A DNA stretch of 11,415 nt from Chromatiales bacterium (GCA_022360595.1 JAKSCN010000321.1:1-11415), one strand, 5' to 3'; counted from the first letter of the stretch, positions 1-5,529 are shown. Made by a program: numbers and translations. Notes: a model not told the origin generated them from the letters alone.

Positions 1-271
1 AATTCATAGGCACACCAAACTCTTTTTTTTTTTTTTTTTTTTTAGCTTGATCTCTGACATCAACGGTATAACCATTCTCCTTAAGATGACTGATCCACGC
101 TTTGCAGCAACCACAGGTGGGGCTTTTATAGACAACAATATCAGCAGCTTCAGACGGTTTCTGGTAAGCGAATAAGATGCCGACAGATAGAAGCGTTACT
201 AGTGCCAGTCCTATTACTAGTGAGTTACTGACTCGCTTGCTATTGGACGATTGCTTTGCGTTTTTACTCAT
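1..271 (-). CDS. DUF411 (CopG-like) metal-binding periplasmic protein, C-terminus cut by window edge
   Basis: The minus-strand reading frame opens with ATG at 271-269 and stays open to base 1, giving 90 codons and no stop, so the C-terminus lies outside the window. A GAGGA ribosome-binding site precedes the ATG by 9 bases. Residues about 18-36 form a hydrophobic signal or anchor segment. The DUF411 signature follows: YKSPTCGCCKAW at residues 48-59, with the metal-binding CGCC at 53-56, then HLKENGY and finally EFGVPMN, the start of the family's GVP..LxSCHT region. Family members are small exported copper-associated proteins, often found in copper-resistance operons. Between D-Q-A (74-76) and E-F-G the protein has seven consecutive lysines encoded by a pure 21-A run. 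The spacing from GY to GVP matches what I recall of ordinary members, so the frame is intact. It is the last visible gene of the minus-strand metal/redox cluster. Confidence 0.85.
   Translation of the reverse strand, partial: MSKNAKQSSNSKRVSNSLVIGLALVTLLSVGILFAYQKPSEAADIVVYKSPTCGCCKAWISHLKENGYTVDVRDQAKKKKKKKEFGVPMN
23..43. repeat. 21-base poly-T homopolymer (poly-A on the coding strand) inside the DUF411 gene
   Basis: Bases 23-43 are 21 uninterrupted T on the plus strand. Read on the minus strand they are exactly seven AAA lysine codons, 77-83 of the DUF411 gene. The frame is kept on both sides. A tract of this length is prone to polymerase slippage and to sequencing or assembly error. Confidence 0.95.
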
Positions 272-334
272 AAATATTGATCCTCAGTTTAATGGCTTTA
301 AATTAGTAGTAAAAAACTCTTTTGTTGGTGAAAA

Positions 335-823
335 TCAGAGACCCTCAAGTAAGTCTCTAATGATTGGTGGTTGCTCTATTGTTTCGATACCCTCTCCACT
401 CCACATTGCATAGATTTCGTCACTCCACAGTGATTGAAACCAGGCTATTACTGCATCAACCTGCTTGGCACTTAACTTGTCTTTAAATCCTGGCATCTTG
501 CCACCAAATGACTGCCCTCCTTCATTGATCGCCTTTCTCAACACCGGTAGTTGATGATGCCAACTGTGTGCCGTGCCATTAAGGGGCGGTGGAGGCAGTG
601 ACCCGTCTTCCAATCTTTGTCTCCAATTTCGTGTCCCTTCAGCTCGCTTTCCGTGGCATGAAGAGCAATGTATGGAAAACAGCTCGCGACCGGTTTCGAC
701 TTGCTCTGAACTGTACCAGCGTACCTCCTCTGACACTGTCTCTCCCGATGAAACAGACGTTATAAAAATCATCGAAAGTACTAGAACATTCGATGGTTTT
801 ATCTGTTTGTTGGTGAATATCAC
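335..823 (-). CDS. Exported class I cytochrome c (single heme)
   Basis: This 162-residue protein has an N-terminal hydrophobic stretch at about 12-26 (signal peptide or anchor) and one heme-attachment motif, CSSCH, at 53-57. The probable axial methionine is M110 in the GGKMPGF motif, followed by the usual C-terminal helix (SAKQVDAVIAWFQSLW). It therefore reads as a mono-heme periplasmic electron carrier. About 30 residues extend past the cytochrome fold; they are acidic and contain tryptophan. The ATG at 823 overlaps the stop of the DsbA-like gene by 4 bp (ATGA type), which indicates translational coupling and a common role. The donor and acceptor cannot be told from sequence. It could serve the neighbouring thiol oxidoreductase, the metal-binding proteins, or respiration generally. 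Confidence 0.9.
   Translation of the reverse strand: MIFTNKQIKPSNVLVLSMIFITSVSSGETVSEEVRWYSSEQVETGRELFSIHCSSCHGKRAEGTRNWRQRLEDGSLPPPPLNGTAHSWHHQLPVLRKAINEGGQSFGGKMPGFKDKLSAKQVDAVIAWFQSLWSDEIYAMWSGEGIETIEQPPIIRDLLEGL
337..358 (-). terminator. Inverted repeat at the end of the soluble cytochrome gene (weak terminator or processing hairpin)
   Basis: AGAGAC (337-342) and GTCTCT (353-358) are exact reverse complements around a 10-base loop. The stem covers the last codons of the cytochrome c gene, its outer base reaching the stop codon. On the minus strand it is followed by GATTTTCACC, a short and imperfect T-rich tail. It might reduce read-through into the DUF411 gene or stabilise the upstream message. 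The stem is short, so this is tentative. Confidence 0.3.
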
Positions 824-1653
824 TTCGATTTCAACTGATCGACAATTCGCTGTAGGCTTTCCAGTGGAATAGCACCTGAAGCGACATATACTTCCTTGGT
901 TTTGTTATTGATCAGGATATTCCCAGGTGTGCCGGAAATACCGGATACAACACCATTTTCGTAATCTTCTTGAACCCGCAGTGCCATGCGTCCACTGTCA
1001 AGACATTCACTAAACTTACCTTCATCTAATCCCAGCTCTTTTGCCAGTGGTACAAGATTATCGATTGGAAAACCTTTGCCGTTGGATTTTGTGCGCGCAT
1101 AGATCAAATCTGAATATTTCCAGAATATCTCATTGCCGCCGATCTCTGCTGCACATTCAGATGCTTCTGCCTGCTTCTGTGCACCAGGATTATGAAACTC
1201 AAGTGGAAAATGACGATAGACCCAGTTAACGGTGCCTCTGTTGTCATCAATCAACTTTTGAGCCGTTGGGTGAAATCGCTTACAGAATGGGCACTCATAG
1301 TCGGAGTACTCTATTAACGATATTTCTGCGTTTATGTCACCTCTTATATGGTCGCGTTCCACAGACACAGGTCTGACATTTTTGGCCTTTTCACTACTTG
1401 CTGCTTGCTGTTTCGAGCGGGCTATCTCTCTCTGTTTGATAATAAAACGTTCAATTCCCTTATCAATAGCGGAATCTAAAATGCCCTCTTCATTAAGCAT
1501 GCGCGATAGCTCTTCCTTTACTATTTCTGCAATTTCTGAGCGGCTCAGTTGTTGTTCTGATTCAGCGCCATTTGCCACTCCTATGAATAGAAATAGTGTT
1601 AAAAAAGTAATTACCTTTATTGCCTTTAAATACTGCTTTCTTGATCTGTACAT
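820..1653 (-). CDS. DsbA-family thiol:disulfide oxidoreductase with N-terminal helical extension
   Basis: The protein has 277 residues. Residues about 10-30 are a signal peptide ending near VANGA. Residues 33-90 are a charged, helix-prone region (SEIAEIVKEELSRMLNEEG) of the kind found in Com1/BdbD-like exported DsbA proteins. The thioredoxin-fold domain follows from about 100: the active site CPFC is at 121-124 inside EYSDYECPFCKRFHP, and the conserved cis-proline loop is GISGTPG with Pro243. Extra cysteines occur at 167 and 217. The family oxidises or isomerises disulfides in the periplasm. AAGGAGA lies 5 bases before the ATG at 1653, a strong ribosome-binding site. Its stop overlaps the start of the cytochrome c gene, and a second cytochrome gene lies 82 bp upstream. 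It may keep neighbouring Cys-rich metal-binding proteins in the right thiol state or help prepare cytochrome CxxCH cysteines; this role is inferred from context only. Confidence 0.9.
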   Translation of the reverse strand: MYRSRKQYLKAIKVITFLTLFLFIGVANGAESEQQLSRSEIAEIVKEELSRMLNEEGILDSAIDKGIERFIIKQREIARSKQQAASSEKAKNVRPVSVERDHIRGDINAEISLIEYSDYECPFCKRFHPTAQKLIDDNRGTVNWVYRHFPLEFHNPGAQKQAEASECAAEIGGNEIFWKYSDLIYARTKSNGKGFPIDNLVPLAKELGLDEGKFSECLDSGRMALRVQEDYENGVVSGISGTPGNILINNKTKEVYVASGAIPLESLQRIVDQLKSK

Positions 1654-1704
1654 GTGAATCTCCTTCGATTCTGTCTACAGCTCTCTTCGGGAGCCCTTGA
1701 CCCA

Positions 1705-1724
1705 CTCAGAGTAGGTACTCTGAG
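1705..1724. promoter_or_regulatory. Perfect 9-bp inverted repeat in the cytochrome c-dsbA gap
   Basis: CTCAGAGTA (1705-1713) is followed by GG and then its exact reverse complement TACTCTGAG (1716-1724). An outer pair, CCTTG (1695-1699) and CAAGG (1727-1731), flanks it at 5-bp and 2-bp distances. It lies in the 82-bp gap between the stop of the anchored cytochrome gene (1736) and the DsbA-like start (1653). No T-run follows on the minus strand, so it does not look like a classical terminator. An RNA-processing or stability hairpin, or an operator for a dimeric regulator of an internal promoter, fits better. Confidence 0.6.
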
Positions 1725-1735
1725 CCCAAGGTAAA

Positions 1736-2203
1736 TTAAAGACTTCTTAAATATTGGATGATTTTCCATCGCTCAGTTTCACTCAGGCTCTCCTTAAAGG
1801 CTGGCATGGCAGATCCTGGCTGACCACTTCCGTCACTGATCGCCCAAAATAGATAACCATCGCTAATCATCGGCATCCTCGTGAGCACAGATAGATTTGC
1901 TGGAGCTGGTTTGAGAGAGTTGGCTACTGGGCCGTCTCCTAGGCCTCTCTCACCATGACACGAAGAGCAGTTTTCACGATACAGGCGTGAACTTTGAGAG
2001 AGATTCTCTCTGTTATAGACCACCGGATTCTGGCGTCCTTTATAGTCGCCAGGTATTGCTCCAAACATCCCTTGATGATGTCGTCCCATCCCCATACCCC
2101 CAAAATGGGGTAGCCAGCGCCATCCACCGAGATATAAAACGCCAAGTCCTAGAATGACTATTAATGGCAATATCCACGATTTATTACGGGATTGAGTACT
2201 CAT
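1736..2203 (-). CDS. Membrane-anchored class I cytochrome c with Met/His-rich linker
   Basis: The protein has 155 residues. A basic N-terminus is followed by one transmembrane segment at about 10-27 (WILPLIVILGLGVLYLGGW), so the heme domain should be tethered to the inner membrane and face the periplasm. A linker at about 33-48 is rich in Gly, Met and His (H33, M37, M39, H42, H43, M46), a composition typical of copper-binding segments. The heme motif CSSCH is at 79-83, followed by GERGLGDGP, and the likely axial ligand is M133 in SAMPAF. The fold ends with SETERWKIIQYLRSL. The start ATG at 2203 has an AGGA site 6 bases upstream and lies 3 bp after the stop of the small upstream ORF. It probably passes electrons between the membrane and periplasmic partners such as the soluble cytochrome downstream. 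That route is inferred. Confidence 0.9.
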   Translation of the reverse strand: MSTQSRNKSWILPLIVILGLGVLYLGGWRWLPHFGGMGMGRHHQGMFGAIPGDYKGRQNPVVYNRENLSQSSRLYRENCSSCHGERGLGDGPVANSLKPAPANLSVLTRMPMISDGYLFWAISDGSGQPGSAMPAFKESLSETERWKIIQYLRSL

Positions 2204-2206
2204 GAC

Positions 2207-2395
2207 TTATCCTGCTTTTTGGATTCCAGCCTGACTACGCTTTACCCAGATCCTATATATCTCTTTGGGCCACTGAGACATTGATTGCGCACGAGTTGTA
2301 GTAAGTCGGAGTATCTGGTCAGCGCTGTTTCCGCCAGGTGAATAGACAACTAGCAGCAGAGGGAAAAACTCCCATAGAAAAATATGGTTTTTCAC
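2207..2395 (-). CDS. Small unrecognised membrane-associated protein (62 aa)
   Basis: The start codon is GTG at 2395-2393, with GGAG at 2407-2404 and an 8-base spacer, which is a good initiation site. Residues about 4-18 (HIFLWEFFPLLLVVYS) are strongly hydrophobic and aromatic, followed by PGGNS and then a basic amphipathic tail with several Trp, Arg and Lys residues. The stop is 3 bp before the anchored cytochrome c start. I do not recognise the family. The tight spacing and good Shine-Dalgarno suggest a real small membrane subunit or accessory of the cytochrome. A chance ORF remains possible because it is short and needs a GTG start. Confidence 0.5.
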   Translation of the reverse strand: MKNHIFLWEFFPLLLVVYSPGGNSADQILRLTTTRAQSMSQWPKEIYRIWVKRSQAGIQKAG

Positions 2396-2403
2396 AAATT
2401 AAT

Positions 2404-2407
2404 CTCC
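2404..2407 (-). promoter_or_regulatory. Ribosome-binding site supporting the GTG start of the 62-aa ORF
   Basis: GGAG on the minus strand (2407-2404) lies 8 bases before the GTG at 2395. This spacing is the main argument that the small ORF is translated. Confidence 0.5.
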
Positions 2408-2413
2408 AGACAG

Positions 2414-2456
2414 AGGCAATATGCCTACACAAAGCGCAGCGACTTAAAGTGCTGCG
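2414..2456 (-). terminator. Tandem hairpins between the CopL-like gene and the small ORF
   Basis: On the minus strand the CopL-like stop (2468) is followed after 11 bases by a GC-rich inverted repeat: CGCAGC (2456-2451) with GCTGCG (2440-2435), extended inward by ACT/AGT pairing with one bulged base. The trailing bases are CTTTGTGT. A second, smaller repeat, AGGCA (2414-2418) with TGCCT (2422-2426), comes just before the ribosome-binding site of the small ORF. The first could be a weak terminator or attenuator that lowers expression of the downstream cytochrome genes relative to the CopL-like gene. The T-run is too interrupted for a confident intrinsic terminator. Confidence 0.45.
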
Positions 2457-2467
2457 AATGAAGAAAG

Positions 2468-2839
2468 TCAGGAGATTTCTAAAGGGGGCCTAAGAAAGGA
2501 GAATATGAGTGGATCAGGGAGTGCTAAAGGTATGAAGGCGTTGAACACTCGATCGGGAGCCAAACCGGCACTCGTGGTGGTTTCTGTCAGGCAGACTTGT
2601 GAACCAAACGATGCATCGCACCGGTCGTCACAGCCACTGTCATGATTCATGACTTGCGCTGACTGTTGGCCATCCATTGCGTGGCCAGCATGTTCACAAC
2701 CGACCATGTGGCAGTCGGGGGGCATCTCTACATGCATATCACCCATTTGGGCGGCGACACTATACACAGAGGTGAACGGTATCAGCACTAGCATGATCGC
2801 TAATGTGTAGATCAGGTGTTTTCTGATATTTCCGCTCAT
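2468..2839 (-). CDS. Exported Cys/His/Met-rich protein, CopL-like (putative copper binding)
   Basis: The protein has 123 residues. A basic N-terminus and hydrophobic core (about 8-30, ending VAA-Q) form a signal peptide. The mature region is packed with metal-ligand residues: H36, C43, H44, C48, H50, H53, H66, C70, C74 and C83, plus Met at 32, 35, 39, 45, 55 and 64. The tail ends in a Pro-rich segment (LRPPLEIS). Size, signal peptide, ligand-rich middle and Pro-rich end resemble the small CopL/DUF2946-type proteins found at the head of copper-resistance operons. I infer soft-metal binding, probably copper, in the periplasm. The assignment rests on composition, not on a firm family motif. No clear Shine-Dalgarno precedes the ATG at 2839, but an in-frame stop a few codons upstream rules out an earlier start. 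It is the promoter-proximal gene of the minus-strand cluster. Confidence 0.75.
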   Translation of the reverse strand: MSGNIRKHLIYTLAIMLVLIPFTSVYSVAAQMGDMHVEMPPDCHMVGCEHAGHAMDGQQSAQVMNHDSGCDDRCDASFGSQVCLTETTTSAGLAPDRVFNAFIPLALPDPLIFSFLRPPLEIS

Positions 2840-3000
2840 GTTGCCGATGATATGTTAGTCACTCATCGTTTGTCGATAACTACTTCAAAAAGTTCAACTT
2901 CTGATTATTTTTGTCAGATGTCATTCTTTTTATCGGTAAGCCAGTAACAATCAACTGAGGCATTTGTGCATTAAATCCATTTGGAATTTTAGTTTTACTA

Positions 3001-3591
3001 TCAATGCACCGATTTATCGCCCCAGATCTCAGCTAAGCGCTGATCGCGCCCACAATTCCAGCGGTAGAATTTGTAGCGTACAGGGTAGTTCTTGTAGTAA
3101 TCCTGGTGATAGCTCTCTTTACCTTTTATGGGATAGAAAGTTGATGCCGGTAGAATCGGGGTTACAACTTTCATGTTGGGGAATTGCTTGACAACTTTTT
3201 TGCGGGATGCCTCTGCGATACCTCTTTCAGTATCGTTGGCGACAAAAATAGCACTCAAGTAACTGTGGCCCTTATCGCAAAACTGCCCCTCTGAGTCGAA
3301 TGGATCGATATTTACCCAGTAGTAATCCAGCAGCTCTTTGTAACTGACTTTGTTTGGATCGTATGTGATCTCAACTGCTTCGTAGTGGCCTTCGTGGTTG
3401 CCATTGTATGTGGGGTTAACCAAGGTTCCACCGGTAAATCCGGAAATGACATCGGTTACACCTTCAAGCTTTTCGAAATCTGATTCCATGCACCAGAAGC
3501 AACCCCCAGCAAGTACCGTTTTATCAGCCGGTACGGTTGAAGCGTACGACAGCAGACCAATGGTTAGTGCTGATAACAATTTGATTTTCAT
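3001..3591 (-). CDS. msrA: Peptide methionine sulfoxide reductase MsrA, exported form
   Basis: MsrA reduces methionine-S-sulfoxide in oxidised proteins. I place the start at ATG 3591, giving 196 residues, because the sequence from there is a signal peptide (MKIKLLSALTIGLLSYASTVPA). The longer in-frame ORF to 3747 adds 52 residues with no MsrA similarity and overlaps the divergent gene. The catalytic motif GGCFWCMES has the nucleophilic Cys at 31, with an extra Cys at 34. Later come GHYEAVEITYDP, a QFCDKGHSYLSAIF segment where many MsrA have GxQYRS, and YHQDYY. A resolving-type cysteine, C180, lies in WNCGRDQRL. The signal peptide puts it in the periplasm, where it would need a reductant delivered across the membrane. 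The gene stands alone on this strand, 161 bp upstream of the CopL-like gene, and no clear terminator is visible between them. Confidence 0.95.
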   Translation of the reverse strand: MKIKLLSALTIGLLSYASTVPADKTVLAGGCFWCMESDFEKLEGVTDVISGFTGGTLVNPTYNGNHEGHYEAVEITYDPNKVSYKELLDYYWVNIDPFDSEGQFCDKGHSYLSAIFVANDTERGIAEASRKKVVKQFPNMKVVTPILPASTFYPIKGKESYHQDYYKNYPVRYKFYRWNCGRDQRLAEIWGDKSVH

Positions 3592-3655
3592 ACTTCTTTT
3601 CTCTCTAAGGTGGCTCTGGTTATTCAGATAATGATAGCCGAATATATGATTTTCT

Positions 3656-3684
3656 TTGACTCTTTCCCGGAACTTAAGTTTAAC
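3656..3684 (+). promoter_or_regulatory. Putative sigma70 promoter for the glutathione S-transferase gene
   Basis: TTGACT (3656-3661) and TTTAAC (3679-3684) are separated by exactly 17 bases, in the gap between the divergent msrA and transferase starts. The -35 matches the consensus at five of six positions and the -10 at four. The implied transcript begins about 35 bases before the GTG start. Confidence 0.45.
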
Positions 3685-3714
3685 TGTCCGAGGTCTGCTG
3701 ACAGGCCCTAGCAC

Positions 3715-3720
3715 AAGGAG
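3715..3720 (+). promoter_or_regulatory. Shine-Dalgarno fixing the GTG start of the transferase
   Basis: AAGGAG at 3715-3720 lies 6 bases before GTG 3727. This near-ideal site decides for the GTG start. Confidence 0.8.
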
Positions 3721-3726
3721 ATAACT

Positions 3727-4374
3727 GTGACAGTTAAACTTTGGCACTGTAAAGACACCCGCTCTCTACGCCCACTGTGGACTCTGGAAGAGATGGGCTT
3801 GGAATACGATATTGAAGTGTTGCCTTTCCCGCCACGCTATCTGCAGCGTGAGTATTTGAAAATCAACGCCTTAGGGACTGTGCCCTTTTTCCAGGATGGA
3901 GAGATCACTATGACCGAGTCCAGTGGGATCTGTCACTATCTCGTTGATAAATACCCCAGCCCCCAGCTTCGAGTGACGCCGGATGAGCCCGACTATGGCG
4001 CCTATCTGAACTGGCTTTATCACAGTGATACGACACTCACTTTCCCACAGACGCTGTATCTGCGTTACGCATATTTTGAACCTGAGGAGCGACGTATTCC
4101 CAAAGTGGCTGAGGATTATCGCAAATGGTATCTCGCCAGATTACGGCGACTCAATGAGCACCTGCTGGATAACGACTATTTGGCCGCAGGGCGTTTTACC
4201 ATTGCCGATATTACGGTGCACTACGCCCTATTTCTGGGTGAGTTGATCGGTTTTAGCGACGATTACGAATCTCAGACAAAGGAGTATCTGCTGCGGTTGA
4301 AAGAGCGCCCCGCCTTTATTCGGGCCAGAGAGTATAGCCATCCCGATCAGCCCGAACCTTTTGTCTCACCATAA
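3727..4374 (+). CDS. Glutathione S-transferase family protein
   Basis: This 215-residue cytosolic protein has the two GST domains. The N-terminal thioredoxin-like domain (about 1-78) opens with KLWHCKDTRSLRPLWTLEEMGL, where C8, T11 and S13 are the candidate catalytic or glutathione-contacting residues. It continues with LGTVPFF, whose Pro53 is the conserved cis-proline, and TESSGI, whose E64 and S65 bind the glutathione gamma-glutamyl group. The helical C-terminal domain (about 90-205) contains the GRFTIADITVHYAL segment, the usual folding motif of the family. It would conjugate glutathione to electrophiles or act as a glutathione-dependent reductase. The substrate cannot be told from sequence. 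The start is GTG. It is divergent from msrA and convergent with the lpxR-like gene. Confidence 0.92.
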   Translation: MTVKLWHCKDTRSLRPLWTLEEMGLEYDIEVLPFPPRYLQREYLKINALGTVPFFQDGEITMTESSGICHYLVDKYPSPQLRVTPDEPDYGAYLNWLYHSDTTLTFPQTLYLRYAYFEPEERRIPKVAEDYRKWYLARLRRLNEHLLDNDYLAAGRFTIADITVHYALFLGELIGFSDDYESQTKEYLLRLKERPAFIRAREYSHPDQPEPFVSP

Positions 4375-4375
4375 A

Positions 4376-4398
4376 AAACCAGTGCGCTGAGTCGGTTT
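4376..4398. terminator. Possible bidirectional terminator between convergent genes
   Basis: AAACC (4376-4380) and GGTTT (4394-4398) can pair in the 26-bp gap between two convergent genes. On the minus strand the stem is followed by six T (complement of 4373-4378). Pairing inside the 13-base loop is poor, so the hairpin is weak. Confidence 0.3.
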
Positions 4399-4400
4399 GT

Positions 4401-5432
4401 TCAGAGGGCAAAATCCAGCGTGATCGCGCCGTACTCATCCGATTTGTCTTGCCCTTTGAACTCTTTGGAACGGAATACATTGGTAAGCGTTAAGCGCACA
4501 TTCTCCCAACGGTAGGCAAAACCGAACTGGGCATCGAACACGAAGGGCTTTTTGTCAACGCTATGGCTATCCGAGAAAGTATTGCCATCAAGGAAAATAT
4601 TGCGGGCCATGGCCCGGCCCTCAAAGCCGGCAAACAAGTACCACCCCTTCCCTCTTTTGGGTACGAAATAACTGGCGCCCGGCAGTCCTGGCCGAACTGT
4701 GTTGGGCCCGGCATCGACCCGAAGATTTCGACCAAACCGCCACAAGGCCCCTCCTCCCACATAGGTGTAGATATTACCCAAGGCTCCAACCACATGGGGT
4801 GAGAGGTCATGCTCGAGACTGTCGAACAGACCGCTGTGGATGAAATTTTGCCACCTGCGCGTATAGGAGAGCATGACACCGAACTCATTGCTGAGTTGGT
4901 GATCCCAGCCGTTGGGGCGTGGTGAATCGATAAGCTCATGAACAAAGGTTTGTGTTTGGTCGGCTAAAGAGGCGGGGCCGACCATGCCGATATTTAGCTG
5001 TAGTGCATCGTACTTCAGTGAGTTGCACCCCATTGGATCGTTTTTATCGTTACACAGGTCGACACCGTAGAGAGTAAAACCTGTGTAGAGCCAACCCGCG
5101 TAGGGACGGTCGTCCTCTTGCAGTTCTGTGGTGCTGATATTATCGGGGGTGAATATGTTTTGTCCCAATACAAATTCAACGGCGCTCTCATCCCGGCAAC
5201 TGTCGCACAACCACTGCTCGCCGATAGCGTTGAGCCACTCGGGAACATCGGTAGTCAGGTAACCAATCTTGGTGCCGTGGGTATAGTGGCGATCCTCCCC
5301 ACTGCCCCATAAATCGTTTTCTAGAGTCAGGCTGATGAACTCTTCAGCCTCTTTGGCCTCTTCCGCCAGTATCAGCCCAACAGGCATAAGTGTGCAGATC
5401 AGTATCAAAACTGAGTAGAAAGCTAAGTGCAC
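4401..5432 (-). CDS. lpxR: LpxR-like lipid A 3'-O-deacylase (DUF2219), outer-membrane beta-barrel
   Basis: LpxR removes the 3'-acyloxyacyl group of lipid A at the outer membrane and so alters surface recognition and permeability. From GTG 5432 there are 343 residues. The hydrophobic segment ending LILA is the signal peptide. The mature protein then shows the family hallmarks: SLTLENDLW (catalytic-site Asn-Asp), DRHYTHGTKIGYL, GQNIFTPDN, DDRPYAGWLYTG, and FVHELIDSPRPNGWDHQL, whose His is the expected catalytic one. Alternating beta-strand segments run to the C-terminal strand ending LDFAL. An alternative start at GTG 5447 adds 5 residues, but GGAG lies 8 bases before 5432, so I prefer the latter. 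Four cysteines in two pairs (CDSC, and C..C around the CNDKNDPMGC loop) could form disulfides. It is divergent from the PLP enzyme gene. Confidence 0.85.
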   Translation of the reverse strand: MHLAFYSVLILICTLMPVGLILAEEAKEAEEFISLTLENDLWGSGEDRHYTHGTKIGYLTTDVPEWLNAIGEQWLCDSCRDESAVEFVLGQNIFTPDNISTTELQEDDRPYAGWLYTGFTLYGVDLCNDKNDPMGCNSLKYDALQLNIGMVGPASLADQTQTFVHELIDSPRPNGWDHQLSNEFGVMLSYTRRWQNFIHSGLFDSLEHDLSPHVVGALGNIYTYVGGGALWRFGRNLRVDAGPNTVRPGLPGASYFVPKRGKGWYLFAGFEGRAMARNIFLDGNTFSDSHSVDKKPFVFDAQFGFAYRWENVRLTLTNVFRSKEFKGQDKSDEYGAITLDFAL

Positions 5433-5440
5433 GGGGGAAT

Positions 5441-5445
5441 CTCCC
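5441..5445 (-). promoter_or_regulatory. Ribosome-binding site choosing GTG 5432 for lpxR
   Basis: On the minus strand GGGAG (5445-5441) lies 8 bases before the GTG at 5432. Using it moves the start 5 codons downstream of the first possible GTG at 5447, whose own upstream region only offers an A-rich AGAAAGAAG. Confidence 0.5.
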
Positions 5446-5466
5446 ACTTCTTTCTTCGTTAGTCGC

Positions 5467-5508
5467 TGTTCCCGCTTTAACTGTACAATAAAGATCTACT
5501 GTGTTCCC
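5467..5508 (+). promoter_or_regulatory. Divergent intergenic region with repeated TGTTCCC and a -10-like box
   Basis: Between the divergent lpxR-like and PLP enzyme genes, TGTTCCC occurs at 5467-5473 and again at 5502-5508, 35 bases apart in the same orientation, each followed by a base and CT. TACAAT at 5484-5489 between them resembles a -10 box for the plus-strand gene, but no good -35 is seen at the right distance. The repeats could be regulator sites or chance. Confidence 0.25.
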
Positions 5509-5529
5509 ACTGTTTCAAAGAGTGACAAG

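Noticed and set aside
23..43. Poly-T run as the tail of an intrinsic terminator
   Set aside because: No GC-rich stem precedes it on the plus strand, and the DUF411 frame reads straight through it on the minus strand.
177..413. Plus-strand ORF of 78 codons at the left end
   Set aside because: It overlaps the starts and ends of two well-supported minus-strand genes (DUF411 and cytochrome c) and has no recognisable motif or ribosome-binding site.
2974..2990. AAATCCA...TGGAATTT inverted repeat after msrA as a terminator
   Set aside because: The arms are short, AT-rich and imperfect, with almost no loop and no T-run; not a credible terminator.
3592..3747. N-terminal extension of MsrA from an upstream ATG at 3747
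   Set aside because: The extra 52 residues lack family similarity, would bury the clear signal peptide, and overlap the start and ribosome-binding site of the divergent transferase gene.
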